This document shows positions 15,368 through 22,940 of a stretch of 35,501 nt of DNA, piece after piece (position 1 is the first letter of the stretch; every line of letters starts with the position of its first letter). The position numbers and the translations under genes are program-made. The notes below the pieces were generated by a model that was not told where the DNA came from, did no database searches, and worked only from the letters and a program-made list of their open reading frames with translations. Source of the DNA: Alphaproteobacteria bacterium (GTDB taxonomy: Bacteria > Pseudomonadota > Alphaproteobacteria > Micavibrionales > Micavibrionaceae); the NCBI GenBank assembly GCA_016757515.1, contig JAERIN010000013.1, forward strand, positions 1 through 35,501. The letters are read 5' to 3'.

Positions 15368-16084
15368 TTATATCCCCCCGCCACTGCCGCCGTCCCAGGT
15401 CTGGCCGTGGATGCCGCACTCGGTCTTACCGAACTCCGCCCAGCGCCCGGACCGCCGCCCCCCGCCGGGCACGGGCTCGCGCGTGCAGGGCATGCAGCCG
15501 ACAGATGTGTAGCCGAAGGGAATCATGGGGTGTTCGGGCAAGTCGCGGGCCTGCCACGCGTGGTCTATCTGGGATTGGCTCCACCGCGCGAAGGGGTTAA
15601 TTTTGACGCGCCGCCCGTCGTGCTCCAGCGTGGGCAGGGCGGTCCGCGACCCGCCGTGGACCCGCTTGCGCCCCGTCACCCAGGCGGCAAAGCCGTGGAG
15701 CGATTCCTCCAAAGGCACCACCTTGCGGAGATAGCAGCACGCGTCCGGGTTGCGCTGCCACAAAAGCCCGTCAGGGTCCGCGCCCGCGATAGCGCTGGGG
15801 TCAGGCTCCACGCTGCGCACATCCGTCAGGCCCAGGCGGGCGATAAGGGCGTCGCGGTATGCCAGGGTTTCCGGGAAGTGTTTGCGCGTGTTCAGGAAGA
15901 TAACCGGCGTGGCCGGGTCCACCTCCGCCACCATGGCCAGGCCCAGGGCGGCCTCCGCGCCGAAAGAGGACACCACCGCAATCCGCCCCGGGAAGGCCTC
16001 GTGTATCACGGCCCGCAGCAGGTCCGCACCGTCCAGCGCGCCATAGCGGGCGGCCAGATCGGCTATTTGGGCGTCTAGGTGCAT
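15368..16084 (-). CDS. cysH: Adenylylsulfate (APS) reductase, thioredoxin-dependent
   Basis: A complete 238-residue CysH. The [4Fe-4S] type found in alphaproteobacteria reduces adenosine 5'-phosphosulfate to sulfite using thioredoxin, in assimilatory sulfate reduction. The substrate-binding block is IAVVSSFGAEAALGLAMV, and RKVVPLEESL and GRKRVHGGSRTALP follow. The cluster cysteines are the CC of NPDACCYLRK and the CxxC of GCMPCTREP. The catalytic cysteine is in KTECGIHGQ near the C-terminus. The Cys pairs identify it as an APS rather than a PAPS reductase. A precorrin-2 dehydrogenase gene, which supplies siroheme to sulfite reductase, lies two genes upstream on the same strand. Confidence 0.94.
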   Translation of the reverse strand: MHLDAQIADLAARYGALDGADLLRAVIHEAFPGRIAVVSSFGAEAALGLAMVAEVDPATPVIFLNTRKHFPETLAYRDALIARLGLTDVRSVEPDPSAIAGADPDGLLWQRNPDACCYLRKVVPLEESLHGFAAWVTGRKRVHGGSRTALPTLEHDGRRVKINPFARWSQSQIDHAWQARDLPEHPMIPFGYTSVGCMPCTREPVPGGGRRSGRWAEFGKTECGIHGQTWDGGSGGGI

Positions 16085-16147
16085 AAGCCTCTATCTGGCA
16101 CGCGCGGAGGGCCCACCGCAAGGCTAATCCGGCGCACACGTTGCGAC

Positions 16148-16879
16148 CTATGCGGCGGGTGCCGGTGCCAGTTCCAGAGTGCGCGTCGCGGAAATCCATT
16201 TTTCCAAGTGCCAGATAGCGTCCTGGGCCCTATCAACGGGGACAGCGTTCAGAATTTGCAAGCAAGCTTCCTGTGAAAGAAATCCGAGGCCCGTTCTACG
16301 CCCCGCCCCCCACTCAGGCACCAGAACACGGGCCCCGGCCTGTTTTCCCTCAAAATCTTTGGGATTGTCGTCCACAATACATATATGCGCGGGGGGCACG
16401 CCCATGGCGATGAGGTGCGCCATGAGGCGCGCTTTACCAAGCAAGCCTTCGGATCTGTTGTAGTCCGGATCGCCAAAGGCCAAAACACCCGCTTTGCGCG
16501 CCTTAGGACAACGGAGGCCCCATAGGCACGCTGCATGCCAAGCGCCCTTTGGGCCCGTCGCCGTGGGCAAGGCGCCCTCGAAAGTACACCTCAGTCCTTT
16601 TTCTTCTACGAAGCGCCACGCTGACTTGGGCGATCCGCTTGTCATCAGGGCTATGCGCAGATCAATGGTTGCGTCTTCGCGCAGTGTGGTCGCCCAGTCC
16701 AGAATCGCGTTAGCCTCCGGGTAGAGAGCCTCAGTGAATTTGCTCTGCGGGTGAGCTGTAATCCCTCTAGAGGGGTACAGCGTCCTGTCCCTGTCTATAA
16801 AAAGCCAAAGGGTGGGACACGCCATGGAACACAGTGTTTTAAGGCAAAGACGCTTCAAGGCAAGCGTTTTTTTGGGCAC
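16148..16879 (-). CDS. HAD-superfamily hydrolase-like protein
   Basis: A protein of 243 residues from the GTG at 16879, or 225 from the ATG at 16825. It shows the order of haloacid dehalogenase motifs: WLFIDRDRTLYP (DxDxT, motif I), ALMTSGSPKSAW (motif II), KAGVLAFGDPDYNRSEG and ICIVDDNPKDFEGKQAGARV (motif IV region). HAD enzymes are mostly Mg-dependent phosphatases; the substrate cannot be told. The first 18 residues of the longer form are Lys/Leu rich and may not be translated. It follows the precorrin-2 dehydrogenase stop by three bases, so it is probably co-translated with it. Its base composition is less GC-rich than that of its neighbours, a hint of separate origin. Confidence 0.8.
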   Translation of the reverse strand: MPKKTLALKRLCLKTLCSMACPTLWLFIDRDRTLYPSRGITAHPQSKFTEALYPEANAILDWATTLREDATIDLRIALMTSGSPKSAWRFVEEKGLRCTFEGALPTATGPKGAWHAACLWGLRCPKARKAGVLAFGDPDYNRSEGLLGKARLMAHLIAMGVPPAHICIVDDNPKDFEGKQAGARVLVPEWGAGRRTGLGFLSQEACLQILNAVPVDRAQDAIWHLEKWISATRTLELAPAPAA

Positions 16880-16882
16880 GAT

Positions 16883-17425
16883 TTAACTGTTCCGATCAAC
16901 AGGCAACTGGGCTCTGCACTGCGTGCACAGCCATGCGTTCCCCTCCACCACGCGTGTCGTTTCCGTGGATATCTCGGCGAACCCGGCACCGCGCGCGCGC
17001 ATATCGTCCCGCAGGGTGCCCAGCCGCTCCAGCCTCTCGGCCCACACAGGGGGCAGGACGGCCTCCAGGAACTCCCGCAGCATCTTGGCCAGGGCGGGGC
17101 TCCGCCCGCCGGTGGAAATGGACAGGAGCAGGCCGCCCCGGCGGACAATGGCGGGAGTGTGGAAGTCGCACAGGGGGAGAACATCCTCCACATTCACCAG
17201 GGCCCCGGCCGCGCGGGCGGCGTTGGCGATGCGGCTGTTCTCTGCGTCGTCCAGGCCCGCCACAAAGACAACCTGCGCGGCCCGGATTTGGGCCTCTGTG
17301 GGGGTTTTGACCACAACAGGCCGGGCCCCTGCGGCCTCCAGGCCCTTGCGCCGCTTGTCCAAAAGGGGCCCCTGCCCCGCCAGGAGGATGCGCACTTTCG
17401 CGGGGTCCAGGACGATGGGAAACAT
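16883..17425 (-). CDS. Precorrin-2 dehydrogenase / sirohydrochlorin ferrochelatase (CysG N-terminal type)
   Basis: A 180-residue protein corresponding to the N-terminal Met8-like half of CysG. It oxidises precorrin-2 with NAD and inserts iron to give siroheme, the cofactor of sulfite and nitrite reductase. It begins MFPIVLDPAKVRILLAGQGP, with the glycine-rich NAD loop and a conserved Lys (LLDKRRKGLEAAGA). AGLDDAENSRIANAARAAG, NVEDVLPLCDFHTPAIVRRG and SISTGGRSPALAKMLREF are further family blocks. There is no uroporphyrinogen methyltransferase domain, so that step is elsewhere. The ATG at 17425 has AAGG five bases upstream. The role agrees with the nearby cysH. Confidence 0.88.
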   Translation of the reverse strand: MFPIVLDPAKVRILLAGQGPLLDKRRKGLEAAGARPVVVKTPTEAQIRAAQVVFVAGLDDAENSRIANAARAAGALVNVEDVLPLCDFHTPAIVRRGGLLLSISTGGRSPALAKMLREFLEAVLPPVWAERLERLGTLRDDMRARGAGFAEISTETTRVVEGNAWLCTQCRAQLPVDRNS

Positions 17426-17437
17426 GACGCCTTTCTT

Positions 17438-17520
17438 GCAATGACGTGTCGCTCCGGCGCAAGAGCCGGGGCCAGGTCCGTTCTCCAGACTCCCCGATCT
17501 CGGCATTCGCCGGGATGACG
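17438..17520. repeat. Intergenic palindromic repeat of a widespread proteobacterial type
   Basis: On the minus strand the segment opens with GTCATCCCGGCGAATGCCGA and ends with ACGTCATTGC. Both ends resemble the common intergenic motifs GTCATCCCGGCGAAAGCCGG and CGTCATTGCGAG seen in many alphaproteobacterial genomes. Internal hairpins are CGGC-GAAT-GCCG and CCGGC-GCAAGA-GCCGG. It lies between the zinc-ribbon gene and the siroheme gene. Confidence 0.5.
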
Positions 17521-17524
17521 CGCT

Positions 17525-18154
17525 TTAAAACAGCACAAACTTTAGTGTGAGTGCCGGTGCGCCCGGCAGGGCTCTCTCCACGGACAATCGAGCCTCCATG
17601 GGTACCTGCCCCTGGGCGTCCACAGCGGTGGCCTCCAGAGGCACGACCCACCGCCCGTGCTCCGCCCCCGTCGCGTCGCGCAAGACGGCCTCCACACGGG
17701 GCAAGCGCTGGCCCTGGTCCGCAAGGTTCAGGATGGTGCCAGCCAGGGCAATGCGCCCACCCTGTGCCTGGGCGGTGACGCGGTCAAACGCCAGAGACTG
17801 GGCTGGGGCCGGCGGCTCTGCCCGGAACAGGGCGTACGCCGACCGCGCCTGGGGCCAGGCCTCAGCAACGGGGCCGCGCGCCAAGAACAGGGCCAAGAGC
17901 ACGGCGGCGGCCAGAGCCGCGGCTCCGGCATACCCGACCAGGCGTGGCGTTAAGGGGCGGCGAGGCGCGGTGGCCGGGGAAGGGCGGCGAAGCGGAGTCT
18001 CTGGCCGGGGGCGGATACCCTCGGGGATGCCGCTCTCCTCCCCGCCACCCGCGCGCCAGACGTGTCCGCAGGCCCCGCACCGGACGTTGCGCCCCAGTGC
18101 ACCGGGAGGGGCAGCGAAGCGCGCGCCGCACTCTGGGCAGGTCAGGACGTCCAT
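17525..18154 (-). CDS. MJ0042-type zinc-ribbon membrane protein with DUF3426-like domain
   Basis: A 209-residue protein. It begins with a zinc ribbon, MDVLTCPECGARF then NVRCGACGHVWRA, with two CxxC pairs, the MJ0042 pattern. A Pro/Arg-rich linker follows, then one transmembrane helix (AGAAALAAAVLLALFLARG, about residues 77-95). The remainder (SLAFDRVTAQAQGGRIALAG to the end, KFVLF) matches the DUF3426-type domain thought to lie outside the membrane. Function in the cell is unknown. The ATG at 18154 overlaps the fabI stop by 13 bases, making it the last gene of the fab operon. Confidence 0.8.
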   Translation of the reverse strand: MDVLTCPECGARFAAPPGALGRNVRCGACGHVWRAGGGEESGIPEGIRPRPETPLRRPSPATAPRRPLTPRLVGYAGAAALAAAVLLALFLARGPVAEAWPQARSAYALFRAEPPAPAQSLAFDRVTAQAQGGRIALAGTILNLADQGQRLPRVEAVLRDATGAEHGRWVVPLEATAVDAQGQVPMEARLSVERALPGAPALTLKFVLF

Positions 18155-18954
18155 GCCTTCAGCGCCTCGTGCGTGGGCATGCCCACGGCGTGGAAGCCGC
18201 CGTCGACCATGAGGACCTCCCCCGTGACGGAGCCGGACAGGGGCGAGAGGAGGTAGAGCGCCGCGCCGCCGATGTCGTCCAGCGTGACGGCCTCCCGCAG
18301 GGGACTCGCGCCGATGGTGTATTTGTACGTCTTGCGCGCGCCACCGATGACCGCGCCGGCCAGGGTCTTCATGGGCCCGGCGGAGATGGCGTTCACGCGC
18401 ACCCCATCCGGCCCCAGGTCTGCCGCCAGGTACCGGACGGAGGACTCCAGCGCGGCCTTGGCCACACCCATCACGTTGTAAGACGGCATGACCTTCTCCG
18501 CGCCGTAGTAGGTCAGGGTCAAGGCGGTGGCCCCGGGGCGCATGAGGGCCCGGGCCCGGCGCATGACGGAGGTGAAGGAGTAGCACGAGATGTGCATGGT
18601 CGTCAGGAAGTTGTCCAGGGTGGTGTCCACGTACCGGCCCGCGAGTTCCTCTTTGTTGGAGTACGCGATAGCGTGCACGACAAAGTCCAGGCCGCCCCAC
18701 TCTTTGTCTATGGCCGTGAAGGCCGCGTCCAGGTCGGCCTCCTGCGAGACGTCGCAGTCCAGGACGAGGGCGGAGCCCACCGATTCGGCCAGGGGCTTCA
18801 CGCGCTTGCCGAAGGCCTCACCCTGGTAGGTGAAGGCGAGTTCGGCCCCGTGGCGGTGCAGGAACTCCGCAATACCCCAGGCGATGGACCGCTCGTTCGC
18901 TACGCCCATGATGAGGCCGCGCCGCCCGGCCATGAGGGGGGGTGTGTTAGTCAC
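18142..18954 (-). CDS. fabI: Enoyl-[acyl-carrier-protein] reductase (NADH)
   Basis: A complete 270-residue FabI, which reduces trans-2-enoyl-ACP in the last step of each fatty-acid elongation cycle. It is an atypical short-chain dehydrogenase: the cofactor loop is GLIMGVANERSIAWGIA, and the catalytic Tyr and Lys lie in YYGAEKVMPSYNVMGVAK (Tyr-x6-Lys). GPMKTLAGAVIGG and the C-terminal YLLSPLSGSVTGEVLMVDGG agree. The start is GTG, overlapping the Sel1 gene stop by eight bases, with AGGAG ten bases upstream inside that gene. FabI is the target of triclosan and diazaborines, and the residues around the active site look standard. Confidence 0.95.
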   Translation of the reverse strand: MTNTPPLMAGRRGLIMGVANERSIAWGIAEFLHRHGAELAFTYQGEAFGKRVKPLAESVGSALVLDCDVSQEADLDAAFTAIDKEWGGLDFVVHAIAYSNKEELAGRYVDTTLDNFLTTMHISCYSFTSVMRRARALMRPGATALTLTYYGAEKVMPSYNVMGVAKAALESSVRYLAADLGPDGVRVNAISAGPMKTLAGAVIGGARKTYKYTIGASPLREAVTLDDIGGAALYLLSPLSGSVTGEVLMVDGGFHAVGMPTHEALKAWTS

Positions 18955-19603
18955 TATCGGCTTTCTCCTTTTTGATGCGCTCTGCCAAAGTCCGGGATAG
19001 GGCCTGGGCTTCTAGCAAGTGTTCTGTATCCAACATCTCTGCAAACCCGTCTCTATGTTCTGCAAACTCGTCTTTCCATTCTGCAGCATCCTTAGCAGCC
19101 CCCCCTTTACCCGCTGCAGCCAGATTGAGCCATGCATAAGCCTGGACGAAGTCCTGCGGCACGCCTCGACCCAATGCATATATACAGCCCAAAATGCCCT
19201 GCGCCCCAGCCAGTCCCTGCTCCGCCGCCTTGCGGAACCAGTGGGCACCCTGCGCATAGTCCTGCTCCACACCCTGCCCCCTATAATACATCTCGGCCAG
19301 ATTATACTGCGCCTTGGCGTCCCCCTTTTCGGCGGCCTTCTTTAACTCCTCCAGCGTCTGTTTGGGCGCATCGGGGGAGTCGCCCTGCCCCATGGCGCTC
19401 ATCTTCTCCATACTTAAAGACAGGGCGGCACTACCGAACTTGCCCTCCAGCTTCACGCCGTGCTTTTGGCAAAAGCCCAGTATTCTTTTCACCCACTCCG
19501 GGTGGCACTTCAAAATATGTAGAAACGTCCCGCACACGATCCCAACAATAACAATGCTGGCAGACGGAGCGCCTACGATAAACAAGTCAACCCAGGTGCT
19601 CAT
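18947..19603 (-). CDS. Sel1-repeat protein with N-terminal membrane segment
   Basis: A 218-residue protein between fabB and fabI. Residues 6-28 form a hydrophobic helix (LFIVGAPSASIVIVGIVCG), so it is probably membrane-anchored. Two Sel1-like repeats follow, AKAQYNLAEMYYRGQGVEQD and AGAQGILGCIYALGRGVPQD with their AxxWFRKAAEQG-type ends. Sel1 repeats form alpha-alpha superhelices that mediate protein contacts. The C-terminus is charged (ERIKKEKADSD). The ATG overlaps the fabB stop as ATGA, and the stop overlaps the fabI GTG, so all three are translationally coupled. Its DNA is less GC-rich than the flanking fab genes, which suggests it was inserted into an older fabB-fabI pair. Confidence 0.85.
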   Translation of the reverse strand: MSTWVDLFIVGAPSASIVIVGIVCGTFLHILKCHPEWVKRILGFCQKHGVKLEGKFGSAALSLSMEKMSAMGQGDSPDAPKQTLEELKKAAEKGDAKAQYNLAEMYYRGQGVEQDYAQGAHWFRKAAEQGLAGAQGILGCIYALGRGVPQDFVQAYAWLNLAAAGKGGAAKDAAEWKDEFAEHRDGFAEMLDTEHLLEAQALSRTLAERIKKEKADSD

Positions 19604-20817
19604 CCCTCACCCCTCCCAAACGCGAGGGTACAGTTCGTCCCGCCGAAGCCGAAGGAGTTGGACAGCACCACGTCGTGCGCCACGCCGTCGCGCCGCTCGG
19701 TCACGATTGGCGCACCCGCCGCGCCGTCGTCCAGGGTCTCGATTCCCACGGAGGGGGATATAAAGCCCTCGGTCATCATCAGGATGCTGAACACGGCCTC
19801 CTGCGCACTCGTCGCGCCCAGGGAGTGGCCCGTCAGGGACTTTGTGGAGGACAGGGGGGGCACGCGCTCGCCAAAAACCTCTTTGATGGCGGTGAGTTCC
19901 GTGATGTCCCCGGCGGGGGTGGAGGTCCCGTGGGTGTTGATGTAGGTGACGCGGGCGGGGTCTATCCCGGAAAGGGCCTGGCGCATGCAGCGCACCGCGC
20001 CCTCCCCGCTGGGGGCGACCATGTCCGCGCCGTCCGAGGTGGCCCCGTGGCCCAAAAGCTCCGCATAAACGCGCGCGCCGCGGGCCCGGGCGCGGTCCAT
20101 GTCCTCCAGGACCAGCATCCCCGCGCCCCCGGCGATGACGAAGCCGTCGCGGTTGGCGTCGTAGGGGCGGCTCGCGGCGGCGGGCCGGTCGTTGTACCCG
20201 CACGAGAGGGCCCCCATGGCGTCGAACAGGACGGACAGGGCCCAGTCCAGCTCCTCCCCCCCGCCAGCGAGGGCGACATCGGCCCGGCCCAGACGCACCA
20301 GGTCCGCCGCGTTGGCGATGCAGTGGCCTGAGGTCGCGCACGCGCTGGAGATGGAGTAGCTGGGCCCCTGAATCTTAAGGGCCGTTGCCAGGTTCGCGGA
20401 CAGGGTGGAGCACATGCACTTTGGCACCGCGAAGGGCCCCACACGGCGGGGGCCTTTTTCCCGCGCAGTGTCGGCGGCGGCGACCTGGGCGGCTGTGGAC
20501 GGCCCGCCGGAGCCCGCGATGAGGGCGGTCTTTGGGCTGGCCACCTCTGTGGCGGAGAGCCCCGCGTTCTCAATGGCCTCCAGAGCGGCCAGGTAGGCCC
20601 ACGCCGCGCCGTCGCCCATGAAGCGCAAGAGCCTCTTGTCTATGGCGGCGGTGTCCGCCTCTGGCCGGCCCCAGACCTGGGAGCGAAAGCCTAGCTGCGC
20701 GTACTCCGGCGCGGCCGTGATCCCGCTGCGCCCAGCCTTGAGAGACTCGGCCACAGACGCCAGGTCGTTGCCGATGCACGACACGACCCCCATCCCGGTG
20801 ACAGCAACCCTGCGCAT
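19600..20817 (-). CDS. fabB: 3-oxoacyl-[acyl-carrier-protein] synthase I
   Basis: A complete 405-residue elongating ketoacyl-ACP synthase. The catalytic triad is Cys in SISSACATSGHCI, His in INTHGTSTPAGDITE, and His in STKSLTGHSLGATSAQEA; the C-terminal NSFGFGGTN is present. FabB rather than FabF is favoured by the short SACATSGHCIANAADL block and by linkage to fabI, since fabA-fabB-fabI is a common alphaproteobacterial order. FabB makes the elongation needed for unsaturated fatty acids after FabA. fabA is not upstream here: the next gene is a divergent short-chain dehydrogenase. The ATG at 20817 gives MRRVAVTGMGVVSCIGND, the family start. Confidence 0.9.
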   Translation of the reverse strand: MRRVAVTGMGVVSCIGNDLASVAESLKAGRSGITAAPEYAQLGFRSQVWGRPEADTAAIDKRLLRFMGDGAAWAYLAALEAIENAGLSATEVASPKTALIAGSGGPSTAAQVAAADTAREKGPRRVGPFAVPKCMCSTLSANLATALKIQGPSYSISSACATSGHCIANAADLVRLGRADVALAGGGEELDWALSVLFDAMGALSCGYNDRPAAASRPYDANRDGFVIAGGAGMLVLEDMDRARARGARVYAELLGHGATSDGADMVAPSGEGAVRCMRQALSGIDPARVTYINTHGTSTPAGDITELTAIKEVFGERVPPLSSTKSLTGHSLGATSAQEAVFSILMMTEGFISPSVGIETLDDGAAGAPIVTERRDGVAHDVVLSNSFGFGGTNCTLAFGRGEG

Positions 20818-21010
20818 GCCCGGAGTCTTAGCGCGGATGGCGGGGGCACGCAAGTCGGCGCGTCCCCAGAGTCGCCCCGCGCCGTCAGGGGCCGCCTGCG
20901 CTTATGCGCCAGCGCCTGGGCGCTTCAGGCTCCTGCCGGGCGCGCAACATATGCGCGATGCGCGCAGCGGGGTTGCCCGTGCTCCGGCACGGCCCGTAAG
21001 GTGCGCGGTC

Positions 21011-21724
21011 ATGGACGGGGCGATTGCGGTCATCGGCGCGGGGGGGGCGATAGGCGGGGCCTTGACCCGCGCGCTGGCCGGGCGATACCCGGGCGCGGCG
21101 CTCCACGCCTTCGCCCGGCGTGTGCCAGGGTCCCCGGTCGCGGGCGCAGCGCACCACAGCCTTGCGGACTACGTGGATGAGGACGCCATGGCACGGGCTG
21201 CGGGAATGGCAGAGGCCTGGGGCCTGGTGATCGTCGCCACGGGCATTCTGCACGGGCCGGGCCTGCGGCCCGAGAAGGCCCTGCGCGACATATCGGGCCC
21301 GGCGCTGGCGCGGGTGCTGGCGGCAAACACGGTTGCGCCCGCCCTGGCGGCCAAGCACTTCGTGCCCCGGCTGGCCCGGGGGCGGCGGGCGGTCTTCGCG
21401 GCCCTGTCAGCCCGTGTGGGCAGCATCTCAGACAACCGCCTGGGCGGGTGGTACGCCTATCGCGCGTCCAAGGCCGCGCTGAACATGGTGCTCAAAACCG
21501 CGAGCATAGAGGCCGCGCGGCGCAACCCGGGGGCGATCATCGTGGGCCTGCACCCCGGCACGGTGGACAGCCCCCTGTCCCGGCCGTTCCAGGGGGCGGT
21601 GCCGGACGGGGGCCTGCGCACGCCGGATGCAGCTGCGGCGGCCCTGCTGGATGTGCTGGATGGCCTGACGCCTGCCGACACGGGCCGGTGCTTTGCCTGG
21701 GACGGGCAGGAGGTGCCGCCATAG
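21011..21724 (+). CDS. Short-chain dehydrogenase/reductase, C-factor-like
   Basis: A 237-residue classical SDR. The Rossmann loop is IAVIGAGGAIGGALTRALAG, the catalytic Ser is in ALSARVGSISDN, and Tyr and Lys are in WYAYRASKAALN (YxxxK). VIVATGILHGPG replaces the usual NNAG. LHPGTVDSPLSRPFQGAVP resembles C-factor/CsgA-like SDRs; the substrate is unknown. The ATG at 21011 is supported by AAGGTG about seven bases upstream and by the family start. A long upstream extension of the frame lies across the fabB promoter region and is not credible. It is divergent from fabB. Confidence 0.85.
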   Translation: MDGAIAVIGAGGAIGGALTRALAGRYPGAALHAFARRVPGSPVAGAAHHSLADYVDEDAMARAAGMAEAWGLVIVATGILHGPGLRPEKALRDISGPALARVLAANTVAPALAAKHFVPRLARGRRAVFAALSARVGSISDNRLGGWYAYRASKAALNMVLKTASIEAARRNPGAIIVGLHPGTVDSPLSRPFQGAVPDGGLRTPDAAAAALLDVLDGLTPADTGRCFAWDGQEVPP

Positions 21725-21776
21725 GAGCCCGGCGCACATGTCTGCCAGGGTGCAAGCCGCTATGGTCTTTTGGGGG

Positions 21777-22262
21777 TTATGCCCCCTCACCCCACCTCCG
21801 CAGTCCCGCCAGCGCGGCCCGGCCTGGAGGGCCATAGAGGCTTGCGATGCGCTCCGCCGCGCTGGGCTCCAGGTCGTCCAGGGCGGAGCGCAGGCAGGTC
21901 GCGGCTTCCACGTCCCCCTCCACGCAGACCTCCCGCCGGAAGAACTGCGCGTCTGCGTCCGCCCGCCCGTCCACCAGGGCCAAGAGGGCCGAGAGGGGCC
22001 CGGCGATGCGCGCGTCCCAGGCGGCGCAGGCCGGCACGGGGCGGCGGTGGGCCTCCAGGGCCGTACCCGCCGGGTCCGGGGTGAGCACAAAGGCGAACGG
22101 CGCATCTGTGGGCTCTATCAGAAAGCGCTTGCCCGCGCCGGGGCCCAGGCGGGCGAAGACCTCTGGCGCGCCCTGGGCGACCGCAACGGTCCAGCCCCGG
22201 ACCAGGGCCCGGACCAAGGGCAAAGGGAGGAGGGCCAGGGCCCGGCGGGCGAGAGGGAACAT
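21777..22262 (-). CDS. SCP2 sterol-binding-domain protein, UbiT-like
   Basis: A 161-residue SCP2-domain protein like UbiT (YhbT), an accessory lipid-binding factor for oxygen-independent ubiquinone synthesis with UbiU and UbiV. Recognisable parts are the N-terminal hydrophobic/basic helix (LARRALALLPLPLVRALVRG), RLGPGAGKRFLIEPTDAPFA, AAWDARIAGPLSALLALVDG and REVCVEGDVEAATCLRSALD. ubiU and ubiV are not in the window, so the assignment rests on sequence alone and I give no symbol. The ATG at 22262 fits the family. It is convergent with the SDR gene, 52 bases away. Confidence 0.7.
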   Translation of the reverse strand: MFPLARRALALLPLPLVRALVRGWTVAVAQGAPEVFARLGPGAGKRFLIEPTDAPFAFVLTPDPAGTALEAHRRPVPACAAWDARIAGPLSALLALVDGRADADAQFFRREVCVEGDVEAATCLRSALDDLEPSAAERIASLYGPPGRAALAGLRRWGEGA

Positions 22263-22298
22263 GGCCCAGAGTCTTAGGCGCCCCGCGCTGCGCCCGCA

Positions 22299-22338
22299 AG
22301 GCCCTCGGCATAGGCCCGCGCGCTGGCGGCCAGGGCGG
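22299..22338. repeat. 40-bp direct repeat, copy 1, upstream of the secreted-protein gene
   Basis: AGGCCCTCGGCATAGGCCCG and the next 20 bases recur at 22926-22965 with 39 of 40 bases identical. The second copy is the 3' coding end of the histone-deacetylase-family gene. Here it is not part of any gene. Confidence 0.85.
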
Positions 22339-22379
22339 CGCGCTATACAAAATTGCGTGAGGGCGGTATGCATTGACCA

Positions 22380-22940
22380 ATGCGCTGCCTGACTTTTGTG
22401 CTTCTCCTGGCGTTCTGCTCCCTGCCTGCAGTGGCCCAGATCACGAAATACATGGAGGTCTGCGAGCACGGCCTCTGTCCATATTTCCGGGCCCCCCTCG
22501 CCCCGCCTGAGGGCTGGGTCTCCGGTGATCCTGGGCCAGGACGTGCGCGGGAGATGCAGCTCTTCCTGCCTGAGGGGGAGAGTTTTGACAGTGCCCCAGC
22601 GGTGATCTATGCCACAGTCACCTGGAACGCCGAGGACAAATCCCTGGATGCGCTGATCGCCGATGAGATCGCCCGTTGGCGCGACAAAAACCCGGATGCG
22701 CAAGCGGAGGAGGTGCCCTCCCTGGGCCTCTTCCGTGTCTTTGCCTTGCGCACACCGGGTGCGGGCGCGAACCCTTTTGAGTATGTGGCGTATGCCCTGG
22801 ACCACGATGGGGACGGTAATGTGTATTTCCTGGTCGTGGTGGTGTCGGCCTTAACGGCAGAGGCACTAGACGCCGCGCGCGGCGCGTATGAGGACCTTTT
22901 GCGGAACTACAGGCCCCCGCCCTTCAGGCCCTCGGCATAG
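22380..22940 (+). CDS. Small secreted protein of unknown function
   Basis: A 186-residue protein I do not recognise. It has a signal peptide (MRCLTFVLLLAFCSLPAVA, cleaved before QITKY). Two cysteines close to the mature N-terminus (EVCEHGLCPYF) may form a disulfide. The rest looks like a compact alpha/beta domain (AVIYATVTWNAEDKSLDALI; FRVFALRTPGAG; YVAYALDHDGDGNVYFLVVV). DHDGDGN resembles a single calcium-binding loop, but without the usual flanking acidic position it may be chance. The gene is bracketed by the 40-bp direct repeat: copy 1 lies 42 bases upstream, and copy 2 supplies its last codons and stop. It overlaps the convergent deacetylase gene by 34 bases. Confidence 0.7.
   Translation: MRCLTFVLLLAFCSLPAVAQITKYMEVCEHGLCPYFRAPLAPPEGWVSGDPGPGRAREMQLFLPEGESFDSAPAVIYATVTWNAEDKSLDALIADEIARWRDKNPDAQAEEVPSLGLFRVFALRTPGAGANPFEYVAYALDHDGDGNVYFLVVVVSALTAEALDAARGAYEDLLRNYRPPPFRPSA

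Noticed and set aside
22618-22866. Minus-strand frame opposite the secreted-protein gene
   Set aside because: Pro/Arg/His-rich and without start signals, typical of a shadow frame in GC-rich DNA.
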